Of a stretch of DNA of 64,000 bases, positions 35,886-44,652 are shown piece after piece. The notes beneath the pieces were generated by a model. That model worked only from the letters and a program-made list of their open reading frames with translations. It was not told the origin of the DNA and ran no database searches. The stretch's first letter is position 1. Every line of letters starts with the position of its first letter. Made by a program: the position numbers and the translations under genes. Source of the stretch: Robiginitalea sp. (GTDB lineage: Bacteria > Bacteroidota > Bacteroidia > Flavobacteriales > Flavobacteriaceae); assembly GCA_024638915.1 (NCBI GenBank), contig JAHEJJ010000008.1, positions 1-64,000 of the forward strand, given 5' to 3'.

Positions 35886-35972
35886 TCCTATCAACTTGAC
35901 GTTTCTAAGAACCAAAATCGCTGGCGAAGGTAAACATTTTAATTTCAAGTTCTAGAAACGGTTGTTTAGTTT

Positions 35973-35980
35973 TACCTTTG
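35973..35980 (+). promoter_or_regulatory. Possible -7 promoter element of the B12 ABC transporter operon
   Basis: TACCTTTG fits TAnnTTTG, 25 bases before the ATG at 36006, on the strand opposite the riboswitch. Confidence 0.4.
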
Positions 35981-36005
35981 AAAGTCGAATCCTGAGGTCA
36001 ACTCT

Positions 36006-37142
36006 ATGCGCTTGATGCTTCTTTTTAGTTTAATCCTGATCAATGGATGTAAATCGGAACAAAGCGCAGATAAAAATCTACCTACCTCCTCTGGCGACAA
36101 GACCATTGTACATGCCCGTGGCTTTAACATCTCTGTGCTGCCTAATGGAATAAAAATGGTACATGTAAATTCACCATGGCCTGATTCGGATACAGGATTT
36201 GTATATGCACTTGTACCCGCAGATGTAAACCATGCAGAAATTCCCGGACCTGTTAACGCTATAATCCCAGTTCCTGTTGAACGTATCATCCTTACTTCCA
36301 CCACTCATATCCCGGTATTGGAAGCGCTTGGTCTTGAAGATAAATTGGTGGGTTTTCCGGAAACGCGTTATATCTCCTCGGAAAAGACAAGAAAAAGGAT
36401 AGATCAGGGATTAGTGGCCGAATTGGGCAGTAATGAACTACTGAATACCGAGGTAGCCATCGAACTGCAACCGGAACTTGTGATAGGTTTTGGCATCGAC
36501 GGCCAGAACAAGGCATACCAGGCACTTGAGAACACCGGTATCCCTGTTGTTTATAATGGCGACTGGACCGAACCGAGCCCCCTGGGCAAAGCGGAATGGA
36601 TAAAGTTCTTCGCACCTTTTTTTGAGTTGGAATCCAAGGCCGACAGTATCTTTTCTGCTATTGAAACCAATTATCTCGAATCTAAAAGCCTGGCAAAGTC
36701 AACCCGCCAGAGACCTGCGGTTCTAAGCGGTGCACTCTATAAAGATGTTTGGTACCTCCCTGCCGGTGAAAGTTGGGCAGCAGGCTTCATCGAAGATGCC
36801 AATGCAGAATATTTATGGAAAGAAACCAAAGGCACAGGTAGTCTAAGTCTTAGCCTTGAGGCCGTGTTGGATAAAGGTGCTGAAGCAGACTACTGGATCT
36901 CGCCCTCTCAATTCGGCTCTTATAACGAAATGATTAGAGCTAACGAGCATTATACAAGCTTTAAGGCATTCCGCGAAAAAAGAGTTCATACTTTTGCGCT
37001 GACCAGAGGGAGTACCGGGGGTTTGTTATATTATGAATTGGGACCCGCAAGGCCCGATATCGTACTCCGCGATCTTATCCGTATTTTTCACCCGGAACTG
37101 TTACCCGATCACGAACCATTTTTTTTTAAACCGCTCGAGTAG
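36006..37142 (+). CDS. btuF: ABC transporter substrate-binding lipoprotein (BtuF-like)
   Basis: 378-residue periplasmic-binding lipoprotein (lipobox LINGC, cysteine near residue 15) of the class III (B12/iron-siderophore) type: PVERIILTSTTHIPVLEALGL, the N-lobe motif LLNTEVAIELQPELVIGFG, and a C-lobe with RPAVLSGALYKDVWYLPAG. B12 as ligand is inferred from the riboswitch and BtuB-like gene next door; siderophore or haem remains possible. It ends with TAG at 37140-37142, and the permease frame continues in phase directly after. Confidence 0.87.
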   Translation: MRLMLLFSLILINGCKSEQSADKNLPTSSGDKTIVHARGFNISVLPNGIKMVHVNSPWPDSDTGFVYALVPADVNHAEIPGPVNAIIPVPVERIILTSTTHIPVLEALGLEDKLVGFPETRYISSEKTRKRIDQGLVAELGSNELLNTEVAIELQPELVIGFGIDGQNKAYQALENTGIPVVYNGDWTEPSPLGKAEWIKFFAPFFELESKADSIFSAIETNYLESKSLAKSTRQRPAVLSGALYKDVWYLPAGESWAAGFIEDANAEYLWKETKGTGSLSLSLEAVLDKGAEADYWISPSQFGSYNEMIRANEHYTSFKAFREKRVHTFALTRGSTGGLLYYELGPARPDIVLRDLIRIFHPELLPDHEPFFFKPLE

Positions 37143-38174
37143 TTGACCGTCAAAAAAAAATACTATTTCTCTTTTATTGTATTGGGCATCGTATTGCTGC
37201 TAAGTACAATGTTAAACCTTGGATTAGGCTCGGTCTCCATACCTTTTAATGAGGTCATGGGGGTGCTTTTTGGTGGTGATAGCAGCAGGGAATCCTGGTC
37301 CTATATCATTTGGAACTACAGAGTACCAAAGGCATTGACCGCCATTCTGGTGGGTAGCGCCCTATCGTTGAGTGGCCTGCTCATGCAAACCTTGTTTAGA
37401 AATCCGCTGGCGGGGCCTTTTGTACTGGGAATAAGCTCTGGAGCAAGTTTGGGCGCAGCCCTTCTTATCATGGGGACTGCAATATGGAGTGGATGGTTTT
37501 CCTATGGAATCATCAACGATATTTCCTTGGCCATCGCTTCAGGTATTGGTAGTTTTTTGGTTTTGTTGATCGTGGTGGTGGTGGCCACCCGGGTAAAGGA
37601 TTCGATGGCGCTACTGATCATTGGGCTGATGTTTGGGAGTATTACTGCAGCTATTGTTACCGTGTTGTCGTACTTTACGCAGGCAGAGCAGCTTCAGCAA
37701 TATATATTCTGGTCGTTTGGCACTGTTGGAAACCTAAACTGGACCCAATTACTGATCCTCACGACCTCTACCTTAGTTGGGCTATTCCTGAGTGTCTTGA
37801 GTCTTAAATCCTTAAATGCCCTATTGCTTGGAGAACAATATGCACGAAGCATGGGTGTCCATATAAGAAAAGCACGCTATATTATTATTATCGCTACAGG
37901 CATCCTGGCCGGAGCCGTCACCGCATTTGCCGGCCCAATCGCTTTTATCGGTTTAGCTGTGCCCCATCTTACCAGACAAATTTTTAATACAACAGACCAT
38001 AAAATATTAGTGCCGGCTGTACTTATGTATGGTGCTATCTTGCTATTACTATGTGACACGCTGGCGCAATTGCCAATGTCGTCCTATGTATTGCCCATCA
38101 ACGCCATAACGTCTATAATCGGTGCCCCAGTGGTTATTTGGTTATTGATTCGCAAAAAGAAAATGATCTTTTAG
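37143..38174 (+). CDS. btuC: FecCD-family ABC transporter permease (BtuC-like)
   Basis: 343-residue inner-membrane permease with about nine or ten spans. Family motifs are LGLGSVSIPFNEV near the N terminus, WNYRVPKALTAILVGSALSLSG, GLLMQTLFRNPLAGPFVLGI, and VTAFAGPIAFIGLAVPHLTR. The only start that keeps the first span is TTG 37143, placed immediately after the btuF TAG and in the same frame. Translation therefore probably depends on reinitiation after btuF. Confidence 0.9.
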   Translation: MTVKKKYYFSFIVLGIVLLLSTMLNLGLGSVSIPFNEVMGVLFGGDSSRESWSYIIWNYRVPKALTAILVGSALSLSGLLMQTLFRNPLAGPFVLGISSGASLGAALLIMGTAIWSGWFSYGIINDISLAIASGIGSFLVLLIVVVVATRVKDSMALLIIGLMFGSITAAIVTVLSYFTQAEQLQQYIFWSFGTVGNLNWTQLLILTTSTLVGLFLSVLSLKSLNALLLGEQYARSMGVHIRKARYIIIIATGILAGAVTAFAGPIAFIGLAVPHLTRQIFNTTDHKILVPAVLMYGAILLLLCDTLAQLPMSSYVLPINAITSIIGAPVVIWLLIRKKKMIF

Positions 38175-38203
38175 ATTAAAAATTAAATATCAAGAGCTCA
38201 ACT

Positions 38204-38974
38204 ATGCTAAAATCAAAAGGTCTCGAAGTTGGATATCGCACGCAGCGGGAAACGATTTCTGTATCGCGGAATATAAGTTTTGAGCTTTCTGAAGGGGAAA
38301 TGGGCGCTATTGTTGGGGTTAATGGAATTGGAAAATCAACATTGTTACGGACGCTGGCCAGAGTTCAACAAGAGCTTTCAGGCAGCATCGAAGTCGCAGG
38401 TAAGACTATAGATAAATATCGCCAGAAAGATTGGGCCACAAAAGTCAGTGTGGTGCTTACCGAACCTCTGGCGGCTAAAAATCTGAGCGTCCAGCAACTT
38501 GTAGGACTCGGGCGCCATCCCTATACAAATTGGATAGGTATGCTATCCCATACCGATATCGCTAAAATTCAGGAAGCTATTGAGTTGATAGGTCTGGATG
38601 AATTGAAATACAAAAAGTGTCATGAACTCAGCGATGGTCAGCTGCAGAAGGTATTGATCGCCAGGGCCCTGGCCCAGGATACATCTGTTATCCTTCTCGA
38701 TGAACCTACAACTCACCTTGATCTTTATCACAAAGTCCAGATACTAAAATTGCTGCAGGAAATCGCCCATAGGAAAAAGAAAACAATACTCTATACCACC
38801 CACGAGATCGATTTAGCGATTCAACTCTGTGATAAGATCCTGATCATGGAAAAAAATCAAAACTCATTTGGTTCACCGGAAGCCTTGATAAAATCCGAAC
38901 ATTTTAATAGATTATTCCCAACAGACACCATAAGATTCGACCCTGAAACCGCATCCTTCAAGATCCGTAAATAA
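38204..38974 (+). CDS. btuD: ABC transporter ATP-binding protein (BtuD-like)
   Basis: 256-residue ATPase of the FecE/BtuD/HmuV class: Walker A GVNGIGKSTLLRTL, signature ELSDGQLQKVLIARALAQD, Walker B VILLDEPTTHLDL, switch His in TTHEIDLA. It follows the permease by 29 bases and completes the binding protein / permease / ATPase set, which together import the ligand from the periplasm. Confidence 0.92.
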   Translation: MLKSKGLEVGYRTQRETISVSRNISFELSEGEMGAIVGVNGIGKSTLLRTLARVQQELSGSIEVAGKTIDKYRQKDWATKVSVVLTEPLAAKNLSVQQLVGLGRHPYTNWIGMLSHTDIAKIQEAIELIGLDELKYKKCHELSDGQLQKVLIARALAQDTSVILLDEPTTHLDLYHKVQILKLLQEIAHRKKKTILYTTHEIDLAIQLCDKILIMEKNQNSFGSPEALIKSEHFNRLFPTDTIRFDPETASFKIRK

Positions 38975-39037
38975 TCCTGACACGGCGCTTGGATTTCTTA
39001 CGAATCACTTATCTTTACTTTTAACCGTGTCGATGAA

Positions 39038-40357
39038 ATGGATATAGGCATTACATATATTTTAATTGGGTTAGGATTTGTCTTAATTGGCTTTTTACTA
39101 GGTAGTTACGTATACAAACTAAAGCTACGCTCCGGGCAGGCTGTAGGTCTCGAGCAGGAGAAATATTTTAAGCAACAAGTTCATAACATAGAAAAACAAC
39201 TGGAGAAGGAGAAGGAAGAAAAAGACAGGTTGAGGACCGAAAAGGAACGACTCGGGCTGGTAAATAGTCGATATGAAGCAGACATGGAAAATCTGCGTCA
39301 AAAAAATGAGGATCAAAAGGAAGAAATTGAAAAAGTGCAGCAAAGACTCTCAAGGGAATTTGAAATCATGGCCAATAAAATCCTCGATGAGAAAAGCCAG
39401 AAATTCACCAAACAGAATAAAGAGAATTTAGAGAATATTCTAAACCCCCTGAAGGAGAAGATCAAAACCTTCGAGGATAAGGTCGAAAAAACACATAAGG
39501 AAAGTATAGATTATCACGCAGCCCTCCGGCAACAGATCTTCGGACTCAAGGAATTGAATGAACAAATGTCAAAGGAAGCGCTTAACCTCACCCGCGCATT
39601 AAAGGGCGACAGCAAAATACAGGGAAACTGGGGCGAGTTGGTCCTGGAGCGGGTTCTTGAGAAATCAGGTCTGGAAAAAGGACGGGAGTATAGTGTACAA
39701 CAGAGCTTTGTAAACAGAGATGGAAGTCGGGTACTGCCCGATGTGATCATTAATCTGCCGGATGGTAAAAAGATGGTCATCGATTCCAAGGTCTCGCTTA
39801 CAGATTATGAACGCTATATCAATGCAGAGGAAGAAGAAAGGGCAGCGCATTTAAAAAACCACCTGGTTTCGCTTAAAAAACATGTGGAACAACTCTCTTC
39901 CAAGAAATACGAAGATCTCTACGAAATGGAGAGTCCGGATTTTGTTTTGATGTTTATTCCTATAGAACCCGCATTTGCCATCGCCCTGAATAATGATAAT
40001 AATCTATATAATAAAGCCTTCGAGCAAAATATCGTCATTGTAACACCAACCACTCTCCTGGCGACACTCAGGACCATCGACAGTATGTGGAGTAACGAAA
40101 AGCAGCAGCGCAATGCTATTGAGATCGCCCGGCAGGCGGGAGCATTATACGACAAGTTCGAAGGCTTCATCACCGATCTTACCAAGGTAGGCACTAAGAT
40201 GGATGCGGCCAAAGGTGAATACGAGGAGGCGATGAAAAAATTATATAAGGGCCATGGCAACCTTATCTCACGCGTTGAAAACCTCAAGAAAATGGGGGCC
40301 AAAGCTAAAAAATCCATGCCGGAAAACCTCATGAAAAGGGCTGGTGAAAACCATTGA
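39038..40357 (+). CDS. rmuC: DNA recombination protein RmuC
   Basis: 439-residue protein with one N-terminal membrane span (ITYILIGLGFVLIGFLLGSYVY), a long coiled coil (about residues 35-180, Lys/Glu/Gln-rich), and the RmuC nuclease-like domain (GNWGELVLERVLEKSGL, SRVLPDVIINLPDGKKMVIDSKVSL, ALNNDNNLYNKAF). RmuC limits DNA inversions at short repeats in E. coli. Normal length. Confidence 0.95.
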   Translation: MDIGITYILIGLGFVLIGFLLGSYVYKLKLRSGQAVGLEQEKYFKQQVHNIEKQLEKEKEEKDRLRTEKERLGLVNSRYEADMENLRQKNEDQKEEIEKVQQRLSREFEIMANKILDEKSQKFTKQNKENLENILNPLKEKIKTFEDKVEKTHKESIDYHAALRQQIFGLKELNEQMSKEALNLTRALKGDSKIQGNWGELVLERVLEKSGLEKGREYSVQQSFVNRDGSRVLPDVIINLPDGKKMVIDSKVSLTDYERYINAEEEERAAHLKNHLVSLKKHVEQLSSKKYEDLYEMESPDFVLMFIPIEPAFAIALNNDNNLYNKAFEQNIVIVTPTTLLATLRTIDSMWSNEKQQRNAIEIARQAGALYDKFEGFITDLTKVGTKMDAAKGEYEEAMKKLYKGHGNLISRVENLKKMGAKAKKSMPENLMKRAGENH

Positions 40358-40390
40358 CTAAATAAACAGTAAACGATTATAGGATATCTT

Positions 40391-40768
40391 ATGGGACGAT
40401 GGTTTAAAAAATTCATATTGATATTTTTAGGATTCGGAATACTTTTCCTGGTGGGCGGATACACTTTTATAAACTATGTCCCTTATAGTGAGGGCGTACG
40501 TTCCGGTGAGCTCATTAAATTCAGCAGGAAAGGGGTCTTGGTTAAAACATGGGAAGGTGAGATCAGCCAGGGTATATCAGGAGCGCAGATTTTTGCCTTT
40601 TCGGTTATGGACAAGGAAAAGGCAGTCATCGATAACCTGGTAGCGTATGAAGGGCAATATGTAAAACTCTATTATATTGAAAAATACCGGACATTTTTCT
40701 GGTGGGGCGACTCCAATTATTTCATCACCAAAGTGGAACAAAATCAGTCGCCGCATATCAGAGAATAA
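40391..40768 (+). CDS. Small single-span membrane protein next to pentose-phosphate genes
   Basis: 125 residues: one N-terminal span (FILIFLGFGILFLVGGYTFI) and an extracytoplasmic domain with SGELIKFSRKGVLVKTWEGE and YEGQYVKLYYIEKYRTFFWWGDSNYFIT. No known fold is recognised. Relatives in flavobacteria sit beside zwf/gnd genes and are, from memory, sometimes mislabelled as 6-phosphogluconate dehydrogenase, which this protein cannot be. It converges with pgl, with 7 bases between. Confidence 0.75.
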   Translation: MGRWFKKFILIFLGFGILFLVGGYTFINYVPYSEGVRSGELIKFSRKGVLVKTWEGEISQGISGAQIFAFSVMDKEKAVIDNLVAYEGQYVKLYYIEKYRTFFWWGDSNYFITKVEQNQSPHIRE

Positions 40769-40775
40769 AGTGCTT

Positions 40776-41498
40776 TTAGCGCGCCGATTCGAGTTGGACG
40801 GCGGCTTCACGATCCAGGAACCAACTTAAATTTCCCGATTCCGGAGCTACCAAAGCCGCTGGATAACTATTATAAGATCCCTCTTCCCTTACGATCTCCC
40901 TTAATTTTTCAGCCTTGGCTTGGCCTGTAACCAGGAAGACTACCCTGGCGGCATTATTGATAATCTTTCCTGTTAAAGTAATTCTCTCCTGTCCTGTTTC
41001 CGGGTGTTGTGCCACTTCACAAATCTTTTCTGAATTCCACAATTCGATCTGATGCGGAAAAATGGAAGCGGTATGACCGTCATCTCCCATACCGAGGATC
41101 AGCAAATCGAAATGAGGCACATCATTCTTTAAGGGAATATTCTCTTGCAATATTTTAGCATATGCAAGAGCTTCATCCCCTGGTATATTTTCTCCTTTGA
41201 TCCGATGGACATTGGTTTCTGGAATATCGACCTTAGACAATAGAAAATCTCGGGTCATCTTATAGTTGCTCTGCTCGTCAGAGGGGGGAACACAGCGTTC
41301 GTCGCCCCAGTAGAAATGTACTTTTCCCCAGTCAACTTTTGAACTGTACCGGGCTGCAAGGGCCTCAAAGACGATCCTGGGCGTGCTTCCGCCCGAAAGT
41401 GCCACATGGACTTCAACTTTCTCCTCAGTAAAATTGCAGAAAAACTCGGCAAACCGATCCGCTAACCGCTGCTTGGTATTATAGATTTTAAGTATCAC
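40776..41498 (-). CDS. pgl: 6-phosphogluconolactonase
   Basis: 240-residue DevB/NagB-type lactonase, second step of the oxidative pentose-phosphate pathway. Motifs are VALSGGSTPRIVFEAL, YWGDERCVPPSDEQSN and LGMGDDGHTASIFP, with the catalytic His in the last. It is 12 bases downstream of zwf and clearly in its operon. Confidence 0.95.
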   Translation of the reverse strand: MILKIYNTKQRLADRFAEFFCNFTEEKVEVHVALSGGSTPRIVFEALAARYSSKVDWGKVHFYWGDERCVPPSDEQSNYKMTRDFLLSKVDIPETNVHRIKGENIPGDEALAYAKILQENIPLKNDVPHFDLLILGMGDDGHTASIFPHQIELWNSEKICEVAQHPETGQERITLTGKIINNAARVVFLVTGQAKAEKLREIVREEGSYNSYPAALVAPESGNLSWFLDREAAVQLESAR

Positions 41499-41510
41499 AT
41501 TTTAGGCGAT

Positions 41511-43043
41511 TTAACATATTACACAGAACCCCGGATCATCAGCCAGGTTTTCGCCAGGATTCCTCCAGGAATACGAACCGTCAAAAAGATCTCCGGAATT
41601 AAGGGGCCCCCAAACCCCGGCTGAATATCCATACATACGGACGTCCCGTCCATTATTCCAATAATCAAGGATAGGGTCGACGAATTCCCAGGCTGCTTCT
41701 ACCTCATCTGCCCTGGCATAAAGCGTTGCATCGCCCTGCATGGCGTCGAGTAAGAGCCGCTCATAAGCAGACATCACATTTGTTTCGACAAGGCTCGAAT
41801 AATAGAAGTCGAGGTTGGCCCGTTCCACCTTGAATCCCTGCCCGGGTACCTTAACCCCGAATTTCAGTAATATACCTTCATCGGGTTGGATCCTTATGAT
41901 CAGTTTATTGTCCTTTTCACTCACACCCGCACTGGAAAAGATATGATGATGGGGTCCTTTAAAATGGATCACCACTTCTGTTACTTTGGTGGGCATGCGT
42001 TTAGCTGTACGAACGAAGAAGGGCACATCTTTCCAGCGCCAGTTGTCCACATAAAATTTTATGGCTGCATAAGTCTCTGTGGTCGATTCTGGATCAACAC
42101 CTTGTTCTTCACGATATCCTTTTATGGTCTGTCCGTTTAAGTTGGATGCGACATACTGGGCACGAATGGTATTTTCAAAAAGGACTTTCTCATCGTTCAT
42201 AATCCGCAACGATTTAAGTGCTTTTACCTTTTCGTTCCGTATTTCTTCAGGCTGATCGCTAATGGGGGGTTCCATTACCACAAGGGATACAATTTGCATC
42301 AGGTGGTTTTGAAACATATCACGAAGCGCACCCGACTTATCATAGTATCCCCCTCTTTTTTCAACGCCTACTTGTTCGGCATTCGTAATCTCTACATGGT
42401 GGATAAAGTGCCTGTTCCAAAGCGGTTCGAAAATACTGTTTGCAAACCGTGTTACCAGAAGGTTCTGTACGGTCTCCTTTCCCAGGTAATGATCGATCCT
42501 GAATATCTGAGATTCCTTAAAATACCTTTGAAGTCCTCTGTTGAGTTCCTGAGCTGACTTCAGATCATAACCAAATGGTTTTTCTACAATCAGCCTTCTC
42601 CATCCTTCAGAATCATCGGAAAGGGATTGTTCTGCCAGATTTTTAGCGATGATTTCGTAGATATTAGGAGGTGTGGAAAGATAAAAAATATAATTACCCT
42701 GAGTTCCCAGATCCCTATTTAGACTTTCGATCCGTTCCTTTAAACCGCCGTAATGTTCGGCATAATCTCCCCCGATATCCTGGTAGTATAACAAATTGGA
42801 AAACTCCCTCAGACGTTTCTTATCTCCATTTTCCAACCGATCTTTCAAATACGGGCTTTTCGTAACTACTTTTTCCCGAAAATCCTCATCGCTAAGTTCA
42901 CTCCGACTGGTGCCGAGAATTGCAAAATTTTCCGGTAGAAAATCTCCCAAATATAGATCGTATAAGGCCGGGATCAATTTGCGGGCCGTTAAATCACCTG
43001 AGGCCCCGAAAATAATCAGCATTTGGTTTTCCGTTCTATTCAT
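41511..43043 (-). CDS. zwf: Glucose-6-phosphate 1-dehydrogenase
   Basis: 510-residue enzyme oxidising glucose 6-phosphate to the lactone with NADP. The nucleotide fingerprint is IIFGASGDLTARKLIPALY and the active-site signature RIDHYLGKETVQN is intact. Length is normal. Zwf and Pgl are co-transcribed on the minus strand and diverge from gnd across 182 bases, so all three oxidative-branch enzymes share one control region. Confidence 0.97.
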   Translation of the reverse strand: MNRTENQMLIIFGASGDLTARKLIPALYDLYLGDFLPENFAILGTSRSELSDEDFREKVVTKSPYLKDRLENGDKKRLREFSNLLYYQDIGGDYAEHYGGLKERIESLNRDLGTQGNYIFYLSTPPNIYEIIAKNLAEQSLSDDSEGWRRLIVEKPFGYDLKSAQELNRGLQRYFKESQIFRIDHYLGKETVQNLLVTRFANSIFEPLWNRHFIHHVEITNAEQVGVEKRGGYYDKSGALRDMFQNHLMQIVSLVVMEPPISDQPEEIRNEKVKALKSLRIMNDEKVLFENTIRAQYVASNLNGQTIKGYREEQGVDPESTTETYAAIKFYVDNWRWKDVPFFVRTAKRMPTKVTEVVIHFKGPHHHIFSSAGVSEKDNKLIIRIQPDEGILLKFGVKVPGQGFKVERANLDFYYSSLVETNVMSAYERLLLDAMQGDATLYARADEVEAAWEFVDPILDYWNNGRDVRMYGYSAGVWGPLNSGDLFDGSYSWRNPGENLADDPGFCVIC

Positions 43044-43124
43044 TTTCCAGCTATTAAATCCACGGGTATTTTGCCCTATTAGTTTGAAGGAATGAATGTA
43101 AAATAGGGTTACAATTTTTTCACT

Positions 43125-43132
43125 TACATTTG
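43125..43132 (+). promoter_or_regulatory. Possible -7 promoter element of gnd
   Basis: TACATTTG fits TAnnTTTG. It would give a leader of about 85 bases, long for this window, which contains the hairpin at 43166-43197. Confidence 0.4.
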
Positions 43133-43165
43133 AATTGATCCCTAAGAACGAATATAGAATTTATT

Positions 43166-43197
43166 CTTGTATTCTCGGGCTGAGCGCGAGAAGCAAG
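43166..43197 (+). promoter_or_regulatory. Hairpin in the gnd leader
   Basis: TTCTCG (43172-43177) pairs with CGAGAA (43187-43192), and outside it CTTG (43166-43169) pairs with CAAG (43194-43197), giving about ten base pairs with a small internal loop. It lies 28 bases before the gnd ATG. No T run follows, so it is not a terminator. Confidence 0.4.
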
Positions 43198-43225
43198 TTA
43201 TAGGCGAACGATAAAATTCTTATCT

Positions 43226-44635
43226 ATGAAAGAATCCTATTATGATTTTGGTCTGGTGGGCCTGGGGGTCATGGGCCGAAACTTTATACTCAATGTAGCT
43301 GATAAAGGTTTCAAGGCCTGTGGCTATGATCTCGATCCCGAACAGGTGAAGGCTCTGGTGAGTGAAGGAGGAGATCTCTCCAGGGTAAATGCGACTGATG
43401 ATATTGTCAAATTTGTGACTTCCCTACAAAAGCCACGAAAGATCATGTTGCTCGTACCGGCTGGTAAAATTGTCGATTCTGTTATAGAAAGCCTAGTACC
43501 CCATCTGGCCAAAAATGATATAATTATTGACGGTGGTAACTCTTATTTTACCGATACAGACCGAAGAGAGTCGTATTTGAGCTCAGAGGGGATCCATTTT
43601 TTTGGTGCCGGTGTTTCCGGCGGAGCGAAAGGCGCCCGGATCGGGCCAAGTATCATGCCGGGAGGATCACAATCTGCCTATAAAGAAGTTAAGGCGATTT
43701 TCGAAGCGGTAGCGGCCGATTTCGAGGGAGAGCCCTGTGTGGCATACCTCGGGCCAAAATCTGCCGGTAATTATGTCAAAATGGTCCATAACGGGATCGA
43801 ATATGGACTGATGCAACTAACCTCTGAGATTTATGATATTCTAAAAAGAGCAGCTGGTCTGAATAATGATGAGTTGCACCAATTATATGCCGATTGGAAT
43901 CGGGGACGTCTTCAATCCTTTCTGGTGGAGATATCCTCTGAAATTTTTACAAAAAAAGAAGATGGTGATTCCGAGCCACTGATCGATCTTATCCTTGATA
44001 AGGCCAAACAAAAGGGCACCGGAAAGTGGACTTCGCAAAATGCTATGGATCTGGGAATTCCTGTACCAACGATCGATGTTTCGGTTAGTATGCGAGAGAT
44101 CTCTGCCTTGAAGGAAGACCGGATGGCCGCCGAAAAGCTCTTTCCAAAAAAAGCACCGACTCCGATAAAAAAAGAAAAACTAAGCCAACTGGCCGAGGAG
44201 GCATTGTATTTTTCATTTATAATCACTTATGCCCAGGGAATGCATCAGTTATCTGAAGCCTCAAAGGAATATGGCTATGAATTAGATCTGGCGACTATTG
44301 CAAAAATCTGGAGAGCGGGTTGCATCATCCGCGCAGCCTTACTGGAAGACATTGCCCAAGCTTACCAGGAAGAAAAGACGCTGGAAAATCTATTGCTGGC
44401 AGCTTCTTTTGCAAATAAAATTAAATCAACTGTAGGATCAGCACGCGAACTGGTATCCTATGCCGTTACCAATGGAATCCCACTACCTGGATTGTCTAAT
44501 TGTCTGGCGTATTTTGATGCGTATTCATCAGGACGTTTACCGCTAAACCTGATCCAGGCTCAAAGAGATTACTTTGGTTCCCATACTTATGAGCGTCTGG
44601 ATAAGGAAGGTAGCTTCCACACTGAATGGGAATAA
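43226..44635 (+). CDS. gnd: 6-phosphogluconate dehydrogenase (decarboxylating)
   Basis: 469-residue enzyme making ribulose 5-phosphate, CO2 and NADPH. N-terminal Rossmann motif GLGVMGRNFILNVADKGF, substrate region DGGNSYFTDTDRRE, VSGGAKGARIGPSIMPGG, and KMVHNGIEYG with the catalytic Lys are all present. Normal length for the long (E. coli-like) form. Divergent from zwf-pgl. Confidence 0.97.
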   Translation: MKESYYDFGLVGLGVMGRNFILNVADKGFKACGYDLDPEQVKALVSEGGDLSRVNATDDIVKFVTSLQKPRKIMLLVPAGKIVDSVIESLVPHLAKNDIIIDGGNSYFTDTDRRESYLSSEGIHFFGAGVSGGAKGARIGPSIMPGGSQSAYKEVKAIFEAVAADFEGEPCVAYLGPKSAGNYVKMVHNGIEYGLMQLTSEIYDILKRAAGLNNDELHQLYADWNRGRLQSFLVEISSEIFTKKEDGDSEPLIDLILDKAKQKGTGKWTSQNAMDLGIPVPTIDVSVSMREISALKEDRMAAEKLFPKKAPTPIKKEKLSQLAEEALYFSFIITYAQGMHQLSEASKEYGYELDLATIAKIWRAGCIIRAALLEDIAQAYQEEKTLENLLLAASFANKIKSTVGSARELVSYAVTNGIPLPGLSNCLAYFDAYSSGRLPLNLIQAQRDYFGSHTYERLDKEGSFHTEWE

Positions 44636-44652
44636 TATTTGGCTTAAACCAT

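Noticed and set aside
37128-37160. A frameshift or broken gene at the btuF-btuC junction
   Set aside because: Both proteins are full length with intact termini and motifs; the in-frame TAG separates two normal products rather than interrupting one.
36006-38974. Siderophore or haem transporter instead of B12
   Set aside because: The fold class would allow it, but the cobalamin riboswitch and BtuB-like gene next door make B12 the better call; kept only as an alternative.
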